Shown here piece after piece: positions 1-9,120 of a stretch of 64,000 bases of DNA. Where the stretch lies: contig JBFGCM010000004.1 in NCBI GenBank assembly GCA_041581135.1, positions 12,031-76,030 on the forward strand. The letters run 5' to 3'. A program made the translations under genes and the position numbers. Within the stretch, counting starts at the first letter, position 1; each line of letters begins with the position of its first letter. The DNA is from JBFGCM01 sp041581135 (lineage in GTDB: Bacteria > Actinomycetota > Acidimicrobiia > Spongiisociales > UBA5794). Below the pieces are notes generated by a model, which was not told where the DNA came from, made no database searches, and saw nothing but the letters and a program-made list of their open reading frames with translations.

Positions 1-239
1 TGATCGAGCTTGCCGGCCGGTGCCTCGAGCAGCCACGCACCTGCCGGGGCCCGAAACTGCCGAATGAGGATCACGTCACCGTCGACGAACGGGATCACCG
101 TCACCGCATCGGGGTGCAAGACGATCTCGCGTTCCATGGTGGACCCGTCGGGGACGATCAGCTCCTGGCGCACGATACGCATGAAGGAGGTGCGAGCAAT
201 CTCGTGCTCCCTCACCACCCGGAAGTCCCCGGGCGCCAC
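1..239 (-). CDS. Nudix hydrolase, ADP-ribose pyrophosphatase type (3' part outside window)
   Basis: Only the N-terminal 79 or so residues are present and the gene runs off the window start. They read as the N-domain of an ADP-ribose pyrophosphatase-like Nudix enzyme: a strand-rich segment with VLHPDAVTVIPF, then LIRQFRAP and LLEAPAGKLD. The last motif normally sits just before the Nudix box, which is outside the window. The GTG start lies 3 bases after the pyrG stop, so the two are probably co-transcribed. A Nudix gene after pyrG is also the mycobacterial order, which supports the call. Substrate is inferred from the family only. Confidence 0.75.
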   Translation of the reverse strand, partial: MAPGDFRVVREHEIARTSFMRIVRQELIVPDGSTMEREIVLHPDAVTVIPFVDGDVILIRQFRAPAGAWLLEAPAGKLD

Positions 240-242
240 GGC

Positions 243-1916
243 TCAGCCGGCGTGCTCGGCGTGGGAATCCGGCGCCATCGCCGCCGTTTCACCACTGGCC
301 GCATCCGAGAGCTCACCCCACTTGTGATCGACTGCCGCCTCCATGAAGCCGGCGAACATCGGGTGGGGATTGTCGGGCCGTGACTTGAACTCGGGATGGA
401 ACTGCGAGGCGATGAAGAACGGATGGGACGGCAGCTCGACGATCTCCACCAGGCGCTCGTCCGGTGAGATGCCCGACAGCCGCAGCCCGGCCGCCTCGAG
501 GTCGTTGCGATAGCGGTTGTTCACCTCGAAGCGGTGGCGGTGCCGCTCGTACACCAACGACTCGCCGTAGAGTCGAGCGGCGAGGGACCCCTCGGCCAGC
601 TTCGCCGGATAGACGCCGAGGCGCATGGTGCCCCCGACATCCTCCACGGCGTGCTGGCTCTCCATGAGATCGATGACCGGGTGCGGCGTGGTGGGGGCGA
701 ACTCGGCGCTGTTGGCGTCCGACAGCCCCAGCTCGGACCGGGCGAACTCGATCACTGCGCATTGGAGGCCGAGGCAGAGACCCAGGAAGGGGATCCCGTG
801 CTCGCGGGCGTACCGCACGGCGGCGACCTTGCCCTCGATACCGCGCACCCCGAAGCCACCGGGCACCAGGATGCCGTGTACTCCTTCGAGGTAGGAATCA
901 GCGAGGAGGCCCTCGACGTCATCAGCCGAGACCCACCGGATCTCCGCTTGGACGCCGGCGGCCAGCGCACCATGACGCACCGCCTCCACCACCGACAGGT
1001 AGGCGTCGGGCAGATCGACGTACTTGCCGACCACGCCGATGGTCACCGTGTCCGAAGGGTTGTCCATGCGCTGCACCATGGACTGCCAGGTCTCGAGATC
1101 GGGTGGAGCCGTCTCGAGGTGCAGGACCCGACACACCACCTCGTCGAATCCGGCTTCGTGCAGCAGCAGCGGGACCGCGTAGATGTTCGCGGCGTCGGTG
1201 GCATTGACCACCGCGTCGGCGTCGACGTCACAGAACAGGCTGATCTTGCGGCGAGCGGCGTCATCGATGGGACGATCCGAGCGCACCACGATGGCGTCCG
1301 CCTGGATGCCGCGGCTGCGCAGCTCCGCTACGGAGTGTTGGGTGGGCTTCGTCTTCAGCTCCTCGGAGGCCGCCAGGTAGGGCACGAGCGTGACGTGGAC
1401 GTACGCCGTGTTCATCCGTCCGACGTCTTTGCGCATCTGACGAATCGCCTCCAAGAACGGCAGGCTCTCGATGTCGCCGACGGTGCCGCCGACCTCCGTG
1501 ATCACGACGTCCACGTCGTCGCGATCCCCGAGCTTGCGGATGCGCGCCTTGATCTCATTGGTGATGTGAGGAATCACCTGGACGGTGTCACCGAGGTAGT
1601 CGCCGCGCCGCTCCTTCTGGATGACGGTCTGATAGATGGCACCCGTGGTCACGTTCGAGCTTCGGGAGAGGTTGGCGCCCGTGAACCGCTCGTAGTGACC
1701 GAGGTCGAGATCGGTCTCGCCGCCGTCGTCGGTGACGAAGACCTCGCCGTGCTGGAACGGGTTCATCGTCCCAGGGTCGACGTTGATGTACGGGTCGAGC
1801 TTCTGGATGACGACCCGGAGGCCCCGAGCGGTGAGGAGTCGGCCCAACGAGGCTGCGGTGATGCCCTTGCCGAGGCTCGACGCAACCCCTCCGGTGACGA
1901 ATACGAACTTGGTCAA
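243..1916 (-). CDS. pyrG: CTP synthase
   Basis: Makes CTP from UTP, ATP and glutamine, the last step of pyrimidine nucleotide synthesis in the cytosol. The 557-residue length is typical. The N-terminal amidoligase domain opens with FVTGGVASSLGKGI, the nucleotide-binding loop. The C-terminal class I glutamine amidotransferase has its nucleophile at Cys381 in LGLCLGLQ and the His/Glu pair in SQFHPEF. The start is TTG, preceded by GGAG motifs and a TACAAT -10 box. The tail beyond the GATase domain (about 20 Ala/Ser/Glu-rich residues) is not conserved in the family. Confidence 0.97.
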   Translation of the reverse strand: MTKFVFVTGGVASSLGKGITAASLGRLLTARGLRVVIQKLDPYINVDPGTMNPFQHGEVFVTDDGGETDLDLGHYERFTGANLSRSSNVTTGAIYQTVIQKERRGDYLGDTVQVIPHITNEIKARIRKLGDRDDVDVVITEVGGTVGDIESLPFLEAIRQMRKDVGRMNTAYVHVTLVPYLAASEELKTKPTQHSVAELRSRGIQADAIVVRSDRPIDDAARRKISLFCDVDADAVVNATDAANIYAVPLLLHEAGFDEVVCRVLHLETAPPDLETWQSMVQRMDNPSDTVTIGVVGKYVDLPDAYLSVVEAVRHGALAAGVQAEIRWVSADDVEGLLADSYLEGVHGILVPGGFGVRGIEGKVAAVRYAREHGIPFLGLCLGLQCAVIEFARSELGLSDANSAEFAPTTPHPVIDLMESQHAVEDVGGTMRLGVYPAKLAEGSLAARLYGESLVYERHRHRFEVNNRYRNDLEAAGLRLSGISPDERLVEIVELPSHPFFIASQFHPEFKSRPDNPHPMFAGFMEAAVDHKWGELSDAASGETAAMAPDSHAEHAG

Positions 1917-1944
1917 TGGCTCCTACTCCGGCCGGGAAGGTGGC

Positions 1945-1950
1945 ATTGTA
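1945..1950 (-). promoter_or_regulatory. -10 box for pyrG
   Basis: TACAAT on the minus strand, 28 bases before the TTG start of pyrG, in the 61-base gap after recN. The leader holds GGAG-type ribosome-binding sequence. No convincing -35 box is visible. Confidence 0.45.
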
Positions 1951-1977
1951 GCAGTGGCCCCCGAACCGCCAGGGACC

Positions 1978-3588
1978 TCATGGGCGGCCCGCCCGCGCCA
2001 TGAGCTCGGCGGCGTGTGCCCGGGCCTCCCGGCTCTCCGGCATGCCGGACAGCATGCGAGACAGCTCCTCCAGGCGCTCGTCACCATGGACGCGGTGGAC
2101 GGTAGCGGTGTTGCCCGTCCGTGTGACCACGAAGTGGGCATCGGCGAAGGCAGCAACCTGGGGCAGGTGGGTGACGCACAGCACCTGGCGGCCGGCGGCG
2201 AGCGCGGCGAGCTTCTCCCCCAACGCCAGGGCGGTGGCGCCGCCGACTCCTGCGTCGACCTCGTCGAAGGCGACGACGGGAACATCATCGACACCGGCGG
2301 CGAGGCGCAACGCCAACACGATGCGGCTGAGCTCACCTCCCGACGCCACTCGCGCGACCGGCCCCGGGTCCAATGCGGCATCGGAGGCGAACACGAGCTC
2401 GACGGAGTCTGCTCCGTGGGCGGTGGGCTCGATCGGCGCGAGATCGAACCGGACGAGCGGCGCCTCGAAGCCGAGTTCCATGAGATGACGGACCGCCCGC
2501 TCCCCCAGCAGGGCCGCCGAGTCGCGGCGCGCCTCACCGAGCGCCACGCCGGCCAGCGCCACCGCCTCGAGGGCTTCCGCCACGCGCTCATCCAGGGTGG
2601 CGGCGTCCCCCAGCACTTGTTCCAACTGCTGGATCCGCGTGACGGCGGCGTCCCCGAACGAGAGCACCTCTGCCAAGTCCTTGCCGTACTTCCTCTTCAG
2701 ATCGCCGAGGAGGGCGAGCCGTTGCTCCACACGCTGCAGCGACTCGGGATCGTGCTCGATGACCGACACCTCGGCGTGAACGCCCGAGCGCAGCTCGGTG
2801 AGGGCGACTGCGACTTCGGAAGCCTGATCGGCAATCGGTGCCAGCGAAGTGTCGACGCGAGCCAACCGCTGTAGCTCACCGACGATCGTGGCGACGGCAT
2901 CTGCGATCCCATCGTCATCGCCGAGGAGCCGATCCACGCCGGCCAGGCCCTCCACCAGACCCTCCGCGTTGCGTAGCCGGGTGGCCGCCGTGGCCAGCTG
3001 CTGGTCGTCGCCGGGGGCGAAACCGGCGTCGGCGATCTCGGCGGCCTGGAAGCGCACCATGTCGAGCTCTCGTTCCAGTGCACGCGGGTCAGCGCCGGCC
3101 CGAGCGGCCTCCTCCCGCAGTTCGGCGTATGCCGTCCATGCCTCGCGGTAGCGACGGAGCACCACCGCAGGAACCGCGGAGTCGACCAGGAGGCGTACTC
3201 CGGCCGCCGACGTCAGGGAGAGATGATCGTGCTGGCCGACGATCTCGACCAGCGGACTCACCCGCTCCCGTAGCGCTCCCGCCGGCACGGCGCCGCCGTC
3301 GAGGTAGGCCTTGCTGCGCCCGGCGGCCACGACGCGACGGCCGACACCGACTTCGGCGTCGTCGACGACGAACCGACCGTCGACCCGCGCTTCGGAGCCG
3401 ACCGGACCTACGTGTTGGGACGAGGCCTGGGCGCCGCTGAGCAGACGCAGGGCCCCCAGCAACAGGGTCTTGCCGGCACCGGTCTCACCGGTGACGACGA
3501 CGAAGCCGGGCCCCGGCTCGATGACCGCCTGCTCGATGAGCCCGAGGTTCGAGACGATCAGCTCGTCAAGCACGGCCAAACTCGTCAT
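1978..3588 (-). CDS. recN: DNA repair protein RecN
   Basis: SMC-like ATPase that helps join DNA ends during double-strand-break repair. It has 536 residues from the ATG that starts MTSLAVLDELIV, near the family length. Walker A GETGAGKT is at residues 34-41. A long Ala/Glu/Arg-rich coiled-coil middle follows, then the ABC signature ASGGELSRI, Walker B VVAFDEVDAGVGG and the H-loop VTHLPQ. The start overlaps the end of nadK by 23 bases, suggesting translational coupling. An ATG nine bases earlier is also possible. The tlyA-nadK-recN-pyrG order is conserved in actinobacteria. Confidence 0.95.
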   Translation of the reverse strand: MTSLAVLDELIVSNLGLIEQAVIEPGPGFVVVTGETGAGKTLLLGALRLLSGAQASSQHVGPVGSEARVDGRFVVDDAEVGVGRRVVAAGRSKAYLDGGAVPAGALRERVSPLVEIVGQHDHLSLTSAAGVRLLVDSAVPAVVLRRYREAWTAYAELREEAARAGADPRALERELDMVRFQAAEIADAGFAPGDDQQLATAATRLRNAEGLVEGLAGVDRLLGDDDGIADAVATIVGELQRLARVDTSLAPIADQASEVAVALTELRSGVHAEVSVIEHDPESLQRVEQRLALLGDLKRKYGKDLAEVLSFGDAAVTRIQQLEQVLGDAATLDERVAEALEAVALAGVALGEARRDSAALLGERAVRHLMELGFEAPLVRFDLAPIEPTAHGADSVELVFASDAALDPGPVARVASGGELSRIVLALRLAAGVDDVPVVAFDEVDAGVGGATALALGEKLAALAAGRQVLCVTHLPQVAAFADAHFVVTRTGNTATVHRVHGDERLEELSRMLSGMPESREARAHAAELMARAGRP

Positions 3589-4369
3589 GGATGGCATGAG
3601 GGAACCGATGCCCGTCGAAGGTGAGAACGCGGAGCGGCGTGTCACCGCGCGTCACCTCGATCACCCCGCCGGCTTCGAGGGTTCCGGCTTCACGGCCGTC
3701 GTAGTTGACGCGAACCGGGCGATCGCTACCCACCCGGAACCGGATCCGAGCGTCGGGTCTGAGCACCACCGGCCGGGTGAAGGCACTGTGGGAAGCGACG
3801 GGGGTGATCAACAGCGCCGCCAGGTTGGGATCGACCGCCGGCCCACCGGCTGAGAACGAGTAGGCCGTAGAACCGGTCGGGGTGGCCACGATCACCGCAT
3901 CGGCGCGGTACGTGGTGAAAGGTTCGTCGTCCACCTCCACTTCGAGATGCACCACCCGTTGGCTGACCACCTTCTCGATGACGACGTCGTTGACCCCCAC
4001 CACGGTGGTGCCCCCGGGGAGGTGCGCGGCGACGGTGACCCGTTGCGTCTCTCCGAAGATACCGGTACCGAGCCGCTCGGCGGCGAGATCGATCTCGTCG
4101 CTCCGGACCTCCGTGAGGTACCCGACATAGCCGACGTTCACCCCGAACACGGGGACACCCGACACCAGCGCAGCCCCGGCAGCGGCCAGGAAGGTGCCGT
4201 CGCCGCCGACGGCGGCGATGACATCGACATCGGAGGCGCCTTCGGCGTCGAGCTCGGCCAACTCGACGAGAGCGGCTTCGACACCGGCACGGCGCGCCGC
4301 GGCGATCAGCTCGTCGGCGACGTCAGTGGCTTCCTTGCGGGACGGGTGGGCAAGTACGGCGAGCTTCAC
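3566..4369 (-). CDS. nadK: NAD kinase
   Basis: Phosphorylates NAD to NADP in the cytosol. The 267-residue product has the GGDG catalytic motif at residues 55-58, then NVGYVGYL and the NAD-binding motif TPTGSTAYSFSAGG with PAVDPN just after. The GTG start is chosen because it overlaps the tlyA stop as GTGA and gives the usual N-terminus (KLAVLAHPSR). An upstream in-frame extension would lie inside tlyA. It is the second gene of the tlyA-nadK-recN run. Confidence 0.96.
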   Translation of the reverse strand: MKLAVLAHPSRKEATDVADELIAAARRAGVEAALVELAELDAEGASDVDVIAAVGGDGTFLAAAGAALVSGVPVFGVNVGYVGYLTEVRSDEIDLAAERLGTGIFGETQRVTVAAHLPGGTTVVGVNDVVIEKVVSQRVVHLEVEVDDEPFTTYRADAVIVATPTGSTAYSFSAGGPAVDPNLAALLITPVASHSAFTRPVVLRPDARIRFRVGSDRPVRVNYDGREAGTLEAGGVIEVTRGDTPLRVLTFDGHRFPHAIHDEFGRA

Positions 4370-5145
4370 GCGGCGACCACCGCGGCGATGGTGGAGTCCT
4401 TCAGCCCGGCGCAATCCTCTCGGAGGTGGAGCAGGAACTCGCGATTGCCCTTGGTGCCGGTGATGGGCGAGGCCATGACATCGCAGGCGGCGACGTCAGA
4501 GGCGCCGAAGGCATCTACCACCGAGCGGATCGCCGCAGCGTGCAGACGTTGATCGCGCACCACACCCTTGGCGCCGACCTCGTCCTTGCCGACCTCGAAC
4601 TGTGGCTTCACCAGCACGACATGATCGGTCCCCGGTCCGCCCATCGCCACCAGGTGAGGTGCGACGACGGCCAGGCCGATGAACGACACGTCGCATACGA
4701 CGAGGTCGAACGGAGCGCCGACCTCTTCCGGGTCGGCATGTCGAATGTTGGTGCGCTCCATGACTCTCACCCGGGAGTCGTTGCGCAGGCGCCAGTCGAG
4801 CTGGTTATGGCCGACGTCGAGTGCGACCACCGAGGCCGCCTGACGTTGCAGCAGGCAGTCGGTGAACCCGCCGGTCGACGCCCCCACATCGAGGCAGGTG
4901 CGCCCCTGCGGGTCGATCTCGAAATGATCGAGCGCCGCCGCCAGCTTCAATCCGCCGCGCCCCACGTAGGGGTGGGTCGGCGCCACGAGATGGACCGGAT
5001 CCGCCGGAGCCACCATGGTGGCCGCCTTGGGGACCACGACGCCGGCGACCTCAACCAGCCCGGCTTCTATGGCGCGCTGCGCCTCCGCACGGCTCGCCAC
5101 GAGGTGGCGCCGAACCAGCTCGGCGTCGAGGCGGCGACGGGTCAT
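4366..5145 (-). CDS. tlyA: TlyA-family rRNA 2'-O-methyltransferase
   Basis: SAM-dependent ribose methyltransferase with an RNA-binding S4 domain in residues 1-60. Mycobacterial TlyA modifies 16S and 23S rRNA and makes ribosomes sensitive to capreomycin. The FtsJ/RrmJ fold follows, with the SAM motif CLDVGASTGGFTD at residues 84-96, CDVSFIGLA and LVKPQFEV carrying catalytic Asp and Lys. The 259 residues match the family. It overlaps the small upstream ORF as ATGA and nadK as GTGA, so translation is probably coupled. Confidence 0.95.
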   Translation of the reverse strand: MTRRRLDAELVRRHLVASRAEAQRAIEAGLVEVAGVVVPKAATMVAPADPVHLVAPTHPYVGRGGLKLAAALDHFEIDPQGRTCLDVGASTGGFTDCLLQRQAASVVALDVGHNQLDWRLRNDSRVRVMERTNIRHADPEEVGAPFDLVVCDVSFIGLAVVAPHLVAMGGPGTDHVVLVKPQFEVGKDEVGAKGVVRDQRLHAAAIRSVVDAFGASDVAACDVMASPITGTKGNREFLLHLREDCAGLKDSTIAAVVAA

Positions 5146-5336
5146 TCTTCGATCGTGAGCTGCTGTGGCTCAGGTGTGCCGGTGGCGTCCAGCTCGGTGG
5201 AGAGATCCGCGGCGATGCGCTCGGCGAGATCGGCCGCGGCCGCCGGGTCCGCTGCCGCCAACTCATCGAGACGTGCGTCCCACCCTTCCGCTGCGGGGGC
5301 AGCGGGGTCGTCGCTACGGTCGGGCGTAGTATCCAT
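5142..5336 (-). CDS. Small acidic Ala/Asp-rich protein before tlyA
   Basis: Unrecognised 64-residue protein, rich in Asp, Ala and Glu, with a helical stretch around LAAADPAAAADLAERIAADL. It has no signal peptide or membrane segment. Two things support it as a gene: its stop overlaps the tlyA start as ATGA, and a GATAAT -10 box sits 6 bases before its ATG. Mycobacterium also has a short conserved ORF (Rv1693, as I recall) directly before tlyA, so this may be the positional equivalent. Function is unknown. Confidence 0.7.
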   Translation of the reverse strand: MDTTPDRSDDPAAPAAEGWDARLDELAAADPAAAADLAERIAADLSTELDATGTPEPQQLTIEE

Positions 5337-5342
5337 GGAGCC

Positions 5343-5348
5343 ATTATC
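5343..5348 (-). promoter_or_regulatory. -10 box, leaderless start of the tlyA-nadK-recN operon
   Basis: GATAAT on the minus strand with 6 bases between it and the ATG at 5336 and no Shine-Dalgarno between. This geometry puts transcription start at or next to the start codon, so the message is probably leaderless. Confidence 0.5.
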
Positions 5349-5374
5349 GCTCGGCGATCTGACAGGAACGAACA

Positions 5375-6136
5375 TTGCTTCCGCTGCGTGACGTGAATCC
5401 AACCCGGGTGACTCCGCTCATCACGGTGGCACTCATTGCCGCCAACGTGCTCGTCTTCCTGTTCTGGCAACCCATCTCGGGCACGGAAGGGGACCAGACC
5501 GAGTTCCTGTACGAGTACGCCGCCATCGCCTGCGAGCTCAGCAGCGGAGACCCACTGAGCATCGCCGAGTTCGAGGCCGACCGGTGTGACGTCGACGACG
5601 ACGAGATCTTCCCCAACAAGCAGGTCTACCTGGCCGCGCTCGTGTCGATGTTCCTCCACGGAGGCTGGGCGCACCTGATCGGCAACATGTGGTTCCTGTG
5701 GATCTTCGGCAACAACGTCGAGGAGGCGTTCGGGTACGTCGGCTACCTGGCGCTCTACGCCGTCGCCGGCGTCGCTGCCACCGCCACGTTCGTGCTTCTC
5801 AACGCCGACAGCACCATCCCGTTGGTGGGAGCCTCCGGAGCCATCGCCGGGGTCCTCGGGGCCTACTTGGTGCTGTTCCCACAGCACCGCATCCTGACCC
5901 TCGTCATCCTGTTCATCTTCCCGCTCGTGGTAGGAGTCCCTGCGTTGTTCTTCCTCGGCCTGTGGTTCGTCGGGCAGTTCCTGGTCGTCGAGCCGGGCGT
6001 GGCGGTCGAAGCCCACATCGCCGGGTTCGTGGTGGGAATGACCGTCGCCGCCCTGCTGCGGCCCCTCTTGTTGCGCCGCACGAGCGAGGCACACCAGGTG
6101 GGAACCACTCCCGGCCACGTCCGGCCGCTGCGCTGA
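5375..6136 (+). CDS. Rhomboid-family intramembrane serine protease
   Basis: Cleaves transmembrane segments of membrane proteins inside the bilayer; the substrate here is unknown. The 253-residue protein has about six membrane helices. The catalytic Ser154 is in GASGAIAG and His214 in EAHIAGF, with the helix 2 motif HGGWAHLIGN (Asn104). The acidic loop between helix 1 and 2 is longer than usual. The TTG start has AGGA upstream at good spacing and gives the typical start LPLRDVNPTR. It is head-to-head with the tlyA operon, only 38 bases between starts, and convergent with the HAD gene. Confidence 0.93.
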   Translation: MLPLRDVNPTRVTPLITVALIAANVLVFLFWQPISGTEGDQTEFLYEYAAIACELSSGDPLSIAEFEADRCDVDDDEIFPNKQVYLAALVSMFLHGGWAHLIGNMWFLWIFGNNVEEAFGYVGYLALYAVAGVAATATFVLLNADSTIPLVGASGAIAGVLGAYLVLFPQHRILTLVILFIFPLVVGVPALFFLGLWFVGQFLVVEPGVAVEAHIAGFVVGMTVAALLRPLLLRRTSEAHQVGTTPGHVRPLR

Positions 6137-6146
6137 CCCGGGGCGG

Positions 6147-6917
6147 TCAGCGCAGGTACGCGGGCAGATTCGCCACCGACTCCAATACGACGTCGACCAG
6201 CGCCGGATCGACGGATTCGTCGGGCCGGGTCGCCCCGGTCAGCACGAGCACCTGGCCCCAGCCGCCGGCGGCCGCCAGGACCATGTCGGTGTCTACGCGG
6301 TCACCGACCACCCACACGGGGCCGGGGCCGACCCGCGCGGCAACCGCCTTCACCATCGGCATGTGCGGCTTCCCCATGACCTCAGGTTCAGTGCCGGTGG
6401 CCGCCTCCAGAGCGGCGACGATTGCACCGCCACCCGGGACGAGGCCCTGTGGAGTGGGGTACGTGGGGTCCGCGTTGGTGGCGACGAAGCGGGCCCCGGA
6501 CCGCACGTAACGAGTAGCCCGACTCAGCATGCCGTACGTGAGGCTGCGATCCAGGCCCACGACGACCGCGTCGACTGCTGCGGGCAGGCCGTCGGTGTCT
6601 CCGGTGTGGACAGCGATGCCGGCGGTGCGGAGCGCCTCACGTAGGCCGGACTCGCCAATGGCGTACACCGCACCCACGGTGCCGCCGAGCGCTTCCGCAG
6701 TGACCATGGCCGAGGTCACCACCTGCTCGGCGCTCGCCTCGTGGCCCGTGGTGCGGTGGATCGCAGCAGCGACATCCTGGGCCGACTTGGTGGCGTTGTT
6801 GGTGACGAACAGGAGGTGCCGACCGTCGGCCGCAAGGGTGTCCAGCGTCTCGCCCGCGCCGGGAACTCCCTCCGCACCCAGATAGAGGACCCCGTCGCAA
6901 TCGAAGACGATCGTCAC
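6147..6917 (-). CDS. HAD superfamily (NagD-like, IIA) sugar-phosphate phosphatase
   Basis: Probable small-molecule phosphatase of the NagD/glycerol-3-phosphate or phosphoglycolate phosphatase group. HAD motif I is FDCDGVLY (Asp6, Asp8), motif II is VTNNA, the conserved Lys is in MGKPH and motif III is VVGDRVDTDM. The cap between motifs II and III is the C2 type of this subgroup. GTG start overlaps the peptidase stop as GTGA, making it the last gene of the operon. In Mycobacterium a similar HAD gene lies beside the tlyA cluster. Substrate cannot be read from sequence. Confidence 0.9.
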   Translation of the reverse strand: MTIVFDCDGVLYLGAEGVPGAGETLDTLAADGRHLLFVTNNATKSAQDVAAAIHRTTGHEASAEQVVTSAMVTAEALGGTVGAVYAIGESGLREALRTAGIAVHTGDTDGLPAAVDAVVVGLDRSLTYGMLSRATRYVRSGARFVATNADPTYPTPQGLVPGGGAIVAALEAATGTEPEVMGKPHMPMVKAVAARVGPGPVWVVGDRVDTDMVLAAAGGWGQVLVLTGATRPDESVDPALVDVVLESVANLPAYLR

Positions 6918-8245
6918 TCCGCCCGTCCAAACCGGGCCACCACGGCTGCCAGCAGTTCTGTCGTCAGTCGCACAGACTCCTCCGACACCCGCTCGTCGTT
7001 GCCGTGGAACATCGACAGCAGGTCACCGAACGACACTTGGTCGTCGAACAGCCCGACGCCGTAGGCAACCACCCCGCGCGCCCGGAAGAACCGGGCGTCG
7101 GTGGTGACCGGAATCAACGCAGGAAGGGGGAAGCCGCCGGTCAGGTCGGCGATCGATGCCGCGATGGCATCCCACAGCGGTCCCTCGGCCGGCGACGCGT
7201 TGGCGGGGAACGGGAACTTCACCTCGACGTCGAGCTCCTCGTACAGATCGGGACCCAGCGCCTTGCGGAAGTGATCGTCGACGGCCGCCTCGTCCTGTCC
7301 AGGCAGCTTCCTCACGTCGATGTCGGCCACCGCAGTGTCCGGGACCACGTTGCTCTTCTGGCCGGCCCGCAACGTGGTGGGCGTCAGGGTGAGATGGGTG
7401 CAGGCATGTGCCCAGCGGGCAAACCCGGGATCGGTAGCCGCGAGGTCTTCGATGGCGGAGTCCACCGCGTCCGGATCCAACAGCCGCGAGGCGAGTGCGG
7501 CGTCGATGGGCAGACCGGCCACGAACGCCCTCCATTCATCGCTGATGTGGACCGGCGTCGGCGTGGCCGCCAAGCGGGTGATCACGTCTGCGGCGGTGGT
7601 CAGCGCATTGGACGTGCCGTGGGGTTGGCTGGCATGGCCGGGAACGCCGTGGGCTTCGATGGTTCGCCAGCCCGGTCCCTTCTCGGCCACCGTCACCGGT
7701 ACCGCCGGCCCGGCCTCCGACCGGAACGATGGCGACGCGATCTCTGTGAGGAGATAGTCACAGGCCACCAGCTCGGGATGATGGCGCAGGATCCAGTCCG
7801 CGCCCAGCTGGCCGCCATTCTCTTCGTCGGCCACACCCAGGAACACCAAGTCGCCTTCCAATGGCGGTGCCTCACCGGTGAGGTACGGTTTGAAGGCGGC
7901 CGCCATCGCCGCGGTCTGGTTCAGCATGTCGACTGCGCCCCGGCCCCACACGAAGCCGTCTACTTGCTCGCCTCCGAACGGATCCCGAGACCAGCCCGAC
8001 GCCTGTACCGGCACCACATCGAGGTGTCCCATGAGCATGAGCGTCGGCGCTTCCGCCGAGGTGCCGGGGACCCGGTAGACGACGCTCTGCCGGCCCGGAT
8101 GCGGTTCGACCACGGTTCCCGACCGGCCGAAGTAGCCGGCCAGGGTTTCTACCGACCGATGCTCATGGCCGGAGTCGGGAGTGCCGTCGTTGACGCACTC
8201 GTTCTGGATCATCCGAGCGAGCAGCTCGACCACGGTGGCGCTCAC
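6914..8245 (-). CDS. M20-family zinc metallopeptidase (dipeptidase/deacylase-like)
   Basis: Cytosolic dizinc hydrolase that removes a terminal amino acid or acyl group. The 443 residues show the M20 metal ligands in order: LMGHLDVVP, WGRGAVDM, and GVADEENGG with the catalytic Glu. The dimerisation domain lies between AHGVPGHASQ and the C-terminal part with the final His in MFHGNDERV. The first line of descent, DapE-like or carboxypeptidase-like, cannot be decided. GTG start overlaps the preceding gene as GTGA. Confidence 0.92.
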   Translation of the reverse strand: MSATVVELLARMIQNECVNDGTPDSGHEHRSVETLAGYFGRSGTVVEPHPGRQSVVYRVPGTSAEAPTLMLMGHLDVVPVQASGWSRDPFGGEQVDGFVWGRGAVDMLNQTAAMAAAFKPYLTGEAPPLEGDLVFLGVADEENGGQLGADWILRHHPELVACDYLLTEIASPSFRSEAGPAVPVTVAEKGPGWRTIEAHGVPGHASQPHGTSNALTTAADVITRLAATPTPVHISDEWRAFVAGLPIDAALASRLLDPDAVDSAIEDLAATDPGFARWAHACTHLTLTPTTLRAGQKSNVVPDTAVADIDVRKLPGQDEAAVDDHFRKALGPDLYEELDVEVKFPFPANASPAEGPLWDAIAASIADLTGGFPLPALIPVTTDARFFRARGVVAYGVGLFDDQVSFGDLLSMFHGNDERVSEESVRLTTELLAAVVARFGRAE

Positions 8246-8619
8246 CGGGGTACCACCTGGGTGCGGGGGTGGTCGCGGAGCGACTCCTTCCAGGTCCGAA
8301 ACCGTTCGTGCTTCGAGCCATCGGGACCGTGACCCACGCCGGTCTTGCCGTGCAAGTCGAACCGGTACATCTCCTTGCCGTCCGGAGCCACGGCCAGGTA
8401 TCTCGCCTCACCGACCGGTGGGCCGGCTCTCCACAGCAACCAGCCGTGGATCTTGCGCTTGTACTCGACCGGTTCGCCTACGTCGTTACCGAGCTCCAAC
8501 AGTGGCTGCGGCGCCTCCACCCAGCCGGAGGCGGGGATCCGGTAGTCCCGTTGCGGTGTCTCGGGCAGCTCGTCGGTGTGGTACTTCGTGTCGACGAACG
8601 GCCGCTCGCTCGGCTTCAC
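8242..8619 (-). CDS. Hypothetical protein, 125 residues
   Basis: Not recognised. It is a soluble, Trp- and His-containing protein with no signal peptide or membrane helix. The middle part, GEARYLAVAPDGKEMYRFDL, could be beta-strand. The tail is charged and rich in His, Lys and Asp. The GTG start lies 30 bases after the acetyltransferase stop, and its end overlaps the peptidase start as GTGA. That context makes a real gene likely. Confidence 0.75.
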   Translation of the reverse strand: MKPSERPFVDTKYHTDELPETPQRDYRIPASGWVEAPQPLLELGNDVGEPVEYKRKIHGWLLWRAGPPVGEARYLAVAPDGKEMYRFDLHGKTGVGHGPDGSKHERFRTWKESLRDHPRTQVVPR

Positions 8620-8649
8620 GTGTGGCCGAGGCGCCGGGGAACCGTCGAG

Positions 8650-9120
8650 TCAGTCCTCATGGTGCATGATGATGAGCCGGGCCGAGAAGCCGGCCGCCTC
8701 GAAGAAGTTCTTGGCGTGGCGGTGACCCGGCAGCACACGAGCATCGAACAGTGAGATGCCCCTACTGCGGAAATCGTCCAGCACCCCGTGAAGCATCGCT
8801 TCGCCCACGCCGACGCCGCGGGCATCGAACTCGGTGAACACCAGGTGGATGACTCCGACGACCTGGCCCGACGCTTGCGGGAGCAGTTCCTCGACCCTGC
8901 CGTAGATGAAGCCGACGGCAACCTCGTCGATCAGGCCGAGGTTCAGCACCGACTGTGGCTCCTCGAGGATCTCCTTGAACGAGGCTTCGACAGGCTCGGC
9001 CAGGCCGTCGGCCAGCTGCCAGAGCCTCTTGAGGGCGACCTGTTCCCCCTCGAGCTCGCGATACAGGCGAACGAGGTCGGCCAGGTCTTCAACCGTGGCG
9101 GGCTGGGTCTCGACGGTCAT
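8650..9120 (-). CDS. GNAT-family N-acetyltransferase
   Basis: Transfers acetyl from acetyl-CoA to an unknown amine. The 156-residue protein begins TVETQPATVEDLADLVRLYREL. The acetyl-CoA loop sits at FDARGVGVGEAMLHG, and the C-terminal NFFEAAGF segment is typical of GNATs. The start was set at the ATG overlapping the mannosyltransferase stop as ATGA. An upstream ATG would add 18 residues inside that gene. It is part of the DUF4193-to-HAD operon. Confidence 0.88.
   Translation of the reverse strand: MTVETQPATVEDLADLVRLYRELEGEQVALKRLWQLADGLAEPVEASFKEILEEPQSVLNLGLIDEVAVGFIYGRVEELLPQASGQVVGVIHLVFTEFDARGVGVGEAMLHGVLDDFRSRGISLFDARVLPGHRHAKNFFEAAGFSARLIIMHHED

Noticed and set aside
534..2003. 489-residue plus-strand ORF opposite pyrG
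   Set aside because: Shadow frame of a clear CTP synthase; long open frames on the opposite strand are expected at this GC content, and it shows no domain.
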